Below, piece after piece: positions 61,779 through 64,000 of a DNA stretch of 64,000 nucleotides. How positions within the stretch are numbered: the stretch's first letter is position 1; each line of letters starts with the position of its first letter. Below the pieces are notes generated by a model. The model did no database searches. It was not told the DNA's origin and worked only from the letters and a program-made list of their open reading frames with translations. Both the position numbers and the translations under genes were made by a program. Location: contig CAVPWE010000005.1 in assembly GCA_963709485.1 (NCBI GenBank), positions 62,001 to 126,000 of the forward strand, read 5' to 3'. The DNA is from JAXDBM01 sp963709485. Lineage in GTDB: Bacteria > Desulfobacterota > Syntrophia > Syntrophales > Fen-1087.

Positions 61779-62579
61779 ATGAATGGAGGCGGAAGCGGAG
61801 ACGGTCTCGTGCGCTGCCCGGTGCGCGCGTTCGACGGCCGGGATTTTTCCGAAACGACGGCGGACATCGTCTGCGAGATGCCGCTCATGATCTTTCTCAA
61901 CGGCCGCCACATCGTCACCACGGCCTGCACGGGCCTGCACGTGGAGGAGCTGGCCCTGGGATTTCTTCGGTCCGAGGGCCTGATCCGAAGCGCTGCCGAG
62001 ATCCGGGATATTCAAACCGCCCCGGACCGAAGCACGGTCCGCATCGATGCGACCACGACGGAAGGGCCTGCCCATTCGAATACCCCGGCCGGGAAGACCA
62101 TCGCATCAAGCGGCAGCCGCGGTTCCGGGGAAGATTCCTCAGCCACACCCCCGGAACCGGCCGGGACGGAAACCCTGTCGCTCCGGCCGGACCAGGTGCT
62201 GGACCTCATGGAGAAATTTCTCGACGTGACGCACCTGCACCGGATCACGAGGGGCACGCACTGCGCCGCCCTCGCGGACGGGGGCAACATTTTGGTCTCG
62301 CGGGAGGACATCGGCCGGCACAACGCCCTCGACATGCTGGCCGGCCATGCGCTGCTGCACGGCGTGGACTGCCGGGACAAGATTGTGCTGCGGACCGGCC
62401 GGGTCTCCTTCGAAATCGTGCAGAAGGTCCGGCAGATGGGCACACCTGTGGTCGTCTCGCTCGCCGTGCCCACCTCCCTGGCGATTCAGATGGCGGTGAA
62501 GGCCGGCATCACCCTCATCGGGGCGGTCCGTGGCAGGACCTTCAAGTTATACACACATGAAAGGCGGATGGGTCTGTGA
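61779..62579 (+). CDS. fdhD: formate dehydrogenase accessory protein FdhD
   Basis: A 266-residue protein. Family blocks are MIFLNGRHIVTTACT, VEELALGFLRSEGLI, SREDIGRHNALDMLAGHAL and TGRVSFEIVQKVRQMGTPVV. FdhD transfers sulfur to the molybdenum or tungsten cofactor of formate dehydrogenase. The loop expected to carry one or two conserved Cys (SGCG or CxxC type) reads TIASSGSRGSGEDSS here and has none. It lies 1 base after selB, fitting selenocysteine-containing formate dehydrogenase. Confidence 0.9.
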   Translation: MNGGGSGDGLVRCPVRAFDGRDFSETTADIVCEMPLMIFLNGRHIVTTACTGLHVEELALGFLRSEGLIRSAAEIRDIQTAPDRSTVRIDATTTEGPAHSNTPAGKTIASSGSRGSGEDSSATPPEPAGTETLSLRPDQVLDLMEKFLDVTHLHRITRGTHCAALADGGNILVSREDIGRHNALDMLAGHALLHGVDCRDKIVLRTGRVSFEIVQKVRQMGTPVVVSLAVPTSLAIQMAVKAGITLIGAVRGRTFKLYTHERRMGL

Positions 62580-63562
62580 TGAAAAAAGAGCTATACATCA
62601 ACGGCATGAAGGCGGGAGAAAAAGTCGGCACATCCTTTCTGGTGTCGGAAAAAAACCTGGCTTACTCGCAGAAGGGTTCCCCCTACCTCAACCTGCGCCT
62701 GAAAGACAAGACGGGCGAACTGGACGGCAAGGTCTGGGAAAAGGCAATCGAGCTGGACGGCTACTTCAGGAAGGGGGACATCGTCTACATTGTCGGGAGA
62801 ATCCTCAGCTATAAGAACAATCTGCAACTGTCCGTGCTGGAAGTGCGAAAAATGGACGATGACGACGTCGACCCGGCGGATTTCTTCCCCACCGCCGCCC
62901 GGAACGCCGAAGACATGTTCGCGGACCTGATGGTCTATGTCGGGCAGATTCAGACCGCCTGCCTGCGGGACCTCCTCATGGCCTTTTTCGGGGACGAACA
63001 GATCGTCGCCCGCTTCAAGAAGGCGCCGGCCGCCAAGGGGTTCCACCACGTCTACCTCGGCGGGCTGCTGGAGCACACCCTGTCCGTTCTTCAGCTCATC
63101 GACGTCGCGGCCGCCCACTACCCGGGCGCCAACCGTGACCTGCTGATCGCCGGCGGCATCCTGCACGACATCGGCAAGATTCATGAATTTCAGTATGACC
63201 GGCTCATCGACTACAGCGACGCGGGAAGGCTGGTCGGCCACATCGTCATGGGCGTGGAGATGCTGGACGCCAAAATCGCAAAGATCGGGGGGTTCCCGGA
63301 GAAACTGGCCATGGAGCTGCGCCACCTCATCCTCAGCCACCACGGGATGCTGGAATTCGGCTCTCCCAAGCGGCCGAAGACCCTGGAGGCCCTGATCGTC
63401 CACTACATCGACGACCTGGATGCCAAGGTGAATGCCTTCCAGACCTTCGTCGGGGGCACAGCGGGCGGGGAGTCGAACTGGACCCCCTACCACCGGCTTT
63501 TAGAGCGGTACATCTACAAGGGGAACGGCGCTTATGACGAGGGCGGCGGAGAGGATGCGTAA
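62579..63562 (+). CDS. YhaM-like 3'-5' exoribonuclease (OB fold + HD domain)
   Basis: A 327-residue protein with an OB-fold domain (residues 15-95, YLNLRLKDKTGELDGKVWEK) and an HD phosphohydrolase domain with HHVYLGGLLEHTLSV and ILHDIGKIHEF (the HD pair), then LILSHHGMLEFGSPKRPKTL. This matches YhaM/CbfI, which degrade RNA or ssDNA 3' to 5'. The start overlaps the fdhD stop (TGATG). Confidence 0.88.
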   Translation: MKKELYINGMKAGEKVGTSFLVSEKNLAYSQKGSPYLNLRLKDKTGELDGKVWEKAIELDGYFRKGDIVYIVGRILSYKNNLQLSVLEVRKMDDDDVDPADFFPTAARNAEDMFADLMVYVGQIQTACLRDLLMAFFGDEQIVARFKKAPAAKGFHHVYLGGLLEHTLSVLQLIDVAAAHYPGANRDLLIAGGILHDIGKIHEFQYDRLIDYSDAGRLVGHIVMGVEMLDAKIAKIGGFPEKLAMELRHLILSHHGMLEFGSPKRPKTLEALIVHYIDDLDAKVNAFQTFVGGTAGGESNWTPYHRLLERYIYKGNGAYDEGGGEDA

Positions 63563-63567
63563 TCCTT

Positions 63568-64000
63568 TCAGGACGGCCCGCGCTGCTTCTTGTAGGGGCT
63601 GATCTTTCTGGCCACCGTCCGGCGCGCTTCTTCCGCCAGGAGGCATCCTTCCAGGCAGTTGCCGACGCAGTCGCCGTCGCAGGGTTCGATGTGGATGGTC
63701 ACGCTCGATCGGGGGAAATGTCCTTCAATCTTCCCGGACAGCTCCTCCGTGATCTGGTGCGAGGTCTCCACGGTCATCCCGGGGTCCACCTTGAGGTGAA
63801 ATTCCACGAAACGGCAGTTTCCGGCCTTCCGCGTCCGCAGTTGGTGGAACCCGTGAATCACCGGCCGGTGCGCCAGGATCAGGTCGCGGATCCAGCCCAC
63901 CTCATCGGGAGGCAGTTGGACGTCCATGAGGTCTTTCGCGGACCGCAGGGTCAGGTCATAGGCGGCCTTGAAAATAAGGAGGGCCACGCCGATGGCCGCA
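63568..64000 (-). CDS. cation diffusion facilitator family transporter, C-terminal part (5' end outside window)
   Basis: The frame is open to the window edge. The visible part ends the last membrane helix (VALLIFKAAYDLTLRSAKDLMD) and contains the cytoplasmic CDF C-terminal domain (VIHGFHQLRTRKAGNCRFVE, VEFHLKVDPGMTVETSHQIT, VTIHIEP). An added Cys-rich tail (CDGDCVGNCLEGC) is unusual and could bind metal. CDF proteins export Zn, Fe, Mn or similar ions. Converges with the YhaM-like gene, 5 bases apart. Confidence 0.85.
   Translation of the reverse strand, partial: AAIGVALLIFKAAYDLTLRSAKDLMDVQLPPDEVGWIRDLILAHRPVIHGFHQLRTRKAGNCRFVEFHLKVDPGMTVETSHQITEELSGKIEGHFPRSSVTIHIEPCDGDCVGNCLEGCLLAEEARRTVARKISPYKKQRGPS

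Overview
The window is chromosomal DNA of a GC-rich, anaerobic bacterium that looks like a deltaproteobacterium (Desulfobacterota, probably close to Syntrophales). This is an inference from gene content: a polyhydroxyalkanoate (PHA) locus, a liv-type ABC transporter, selB with fdhD, a NIL-domain ferredoxin, and a dcw cluster that lacks ddl and encodes a meso-DAP type MurE. I see no rRNA, tRNA, insertion sequence, prophage or CRISPR array.

Layout. 1-6 kb is a PHA granule locus. It holds the 3' end of phaC, a GAF protein and phaJ on the plus strand, then a minus-strand run of two phasins, a second PhaC-like protein and a PhaE-like protein, with phaR diverging from it across a 280-base control region. 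6-12.7 kb holds a ferredoxin, a membrane protein, mtaB, an RNase III fused in frame to a radical SAM domain, a decayed RelE-type toxin-antitoxin pair, a frameshifted era and a nucleotidyltransferase. 13-24 kb is the most unusual region: PqqD-like protein, radical SAM/SPASM enzyme, S26-type peptidase, a 7.6-kb secreted gingipain-family (C25) protein with repeats and a dockerin-like tail, a 54-residue cysteine-containing peptide and an HprK-like kinase. All are on one strand behind a control region with sigma-54-like, CRP-like and sigma-70-like sites. It reads as a RiPP-type peptide-modification system that I cannot match to a characterised one.

24-41 kb is mostly housekeeping: a UPF0182 membrane protein behind a vapBC pair, der, livKHMGF with a strong terminator hairpin after livK, an ABC-F ATPase, a rubrerythrin-like protein, a Na/Pi cotransporter with PhoU domain, a crotonase and a radical SAM protein. 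41-59.7 kb is a complete division and cell-wall cluster on the minus strand, mraZ-rsmH-ftsL-ftsI-murE-murF-mraY-murD-ftsW-murG-murC-murB-ftsQ-ftsA-ftsZ, preceded by mltG and ruvX. It is tightly packed, with many 4-base start/stop overlaps and a clear four-box MraZ operator. 59.8-64 kb holds selB, fdhD, a YhaM-like HD nuclease and the end of a cation diffusion facilitator.

Sequence quality. Single-base indels, mostly extra G or C, break era and the C25 gene and locally scramble the UPF0182 protein. They fall between about 10.7 and 24.9 kb, while the cell-wall genes read cleanly. Assembly error is therefore at least as likely as real gene decay, and this limits what can be said about the C25 protein.
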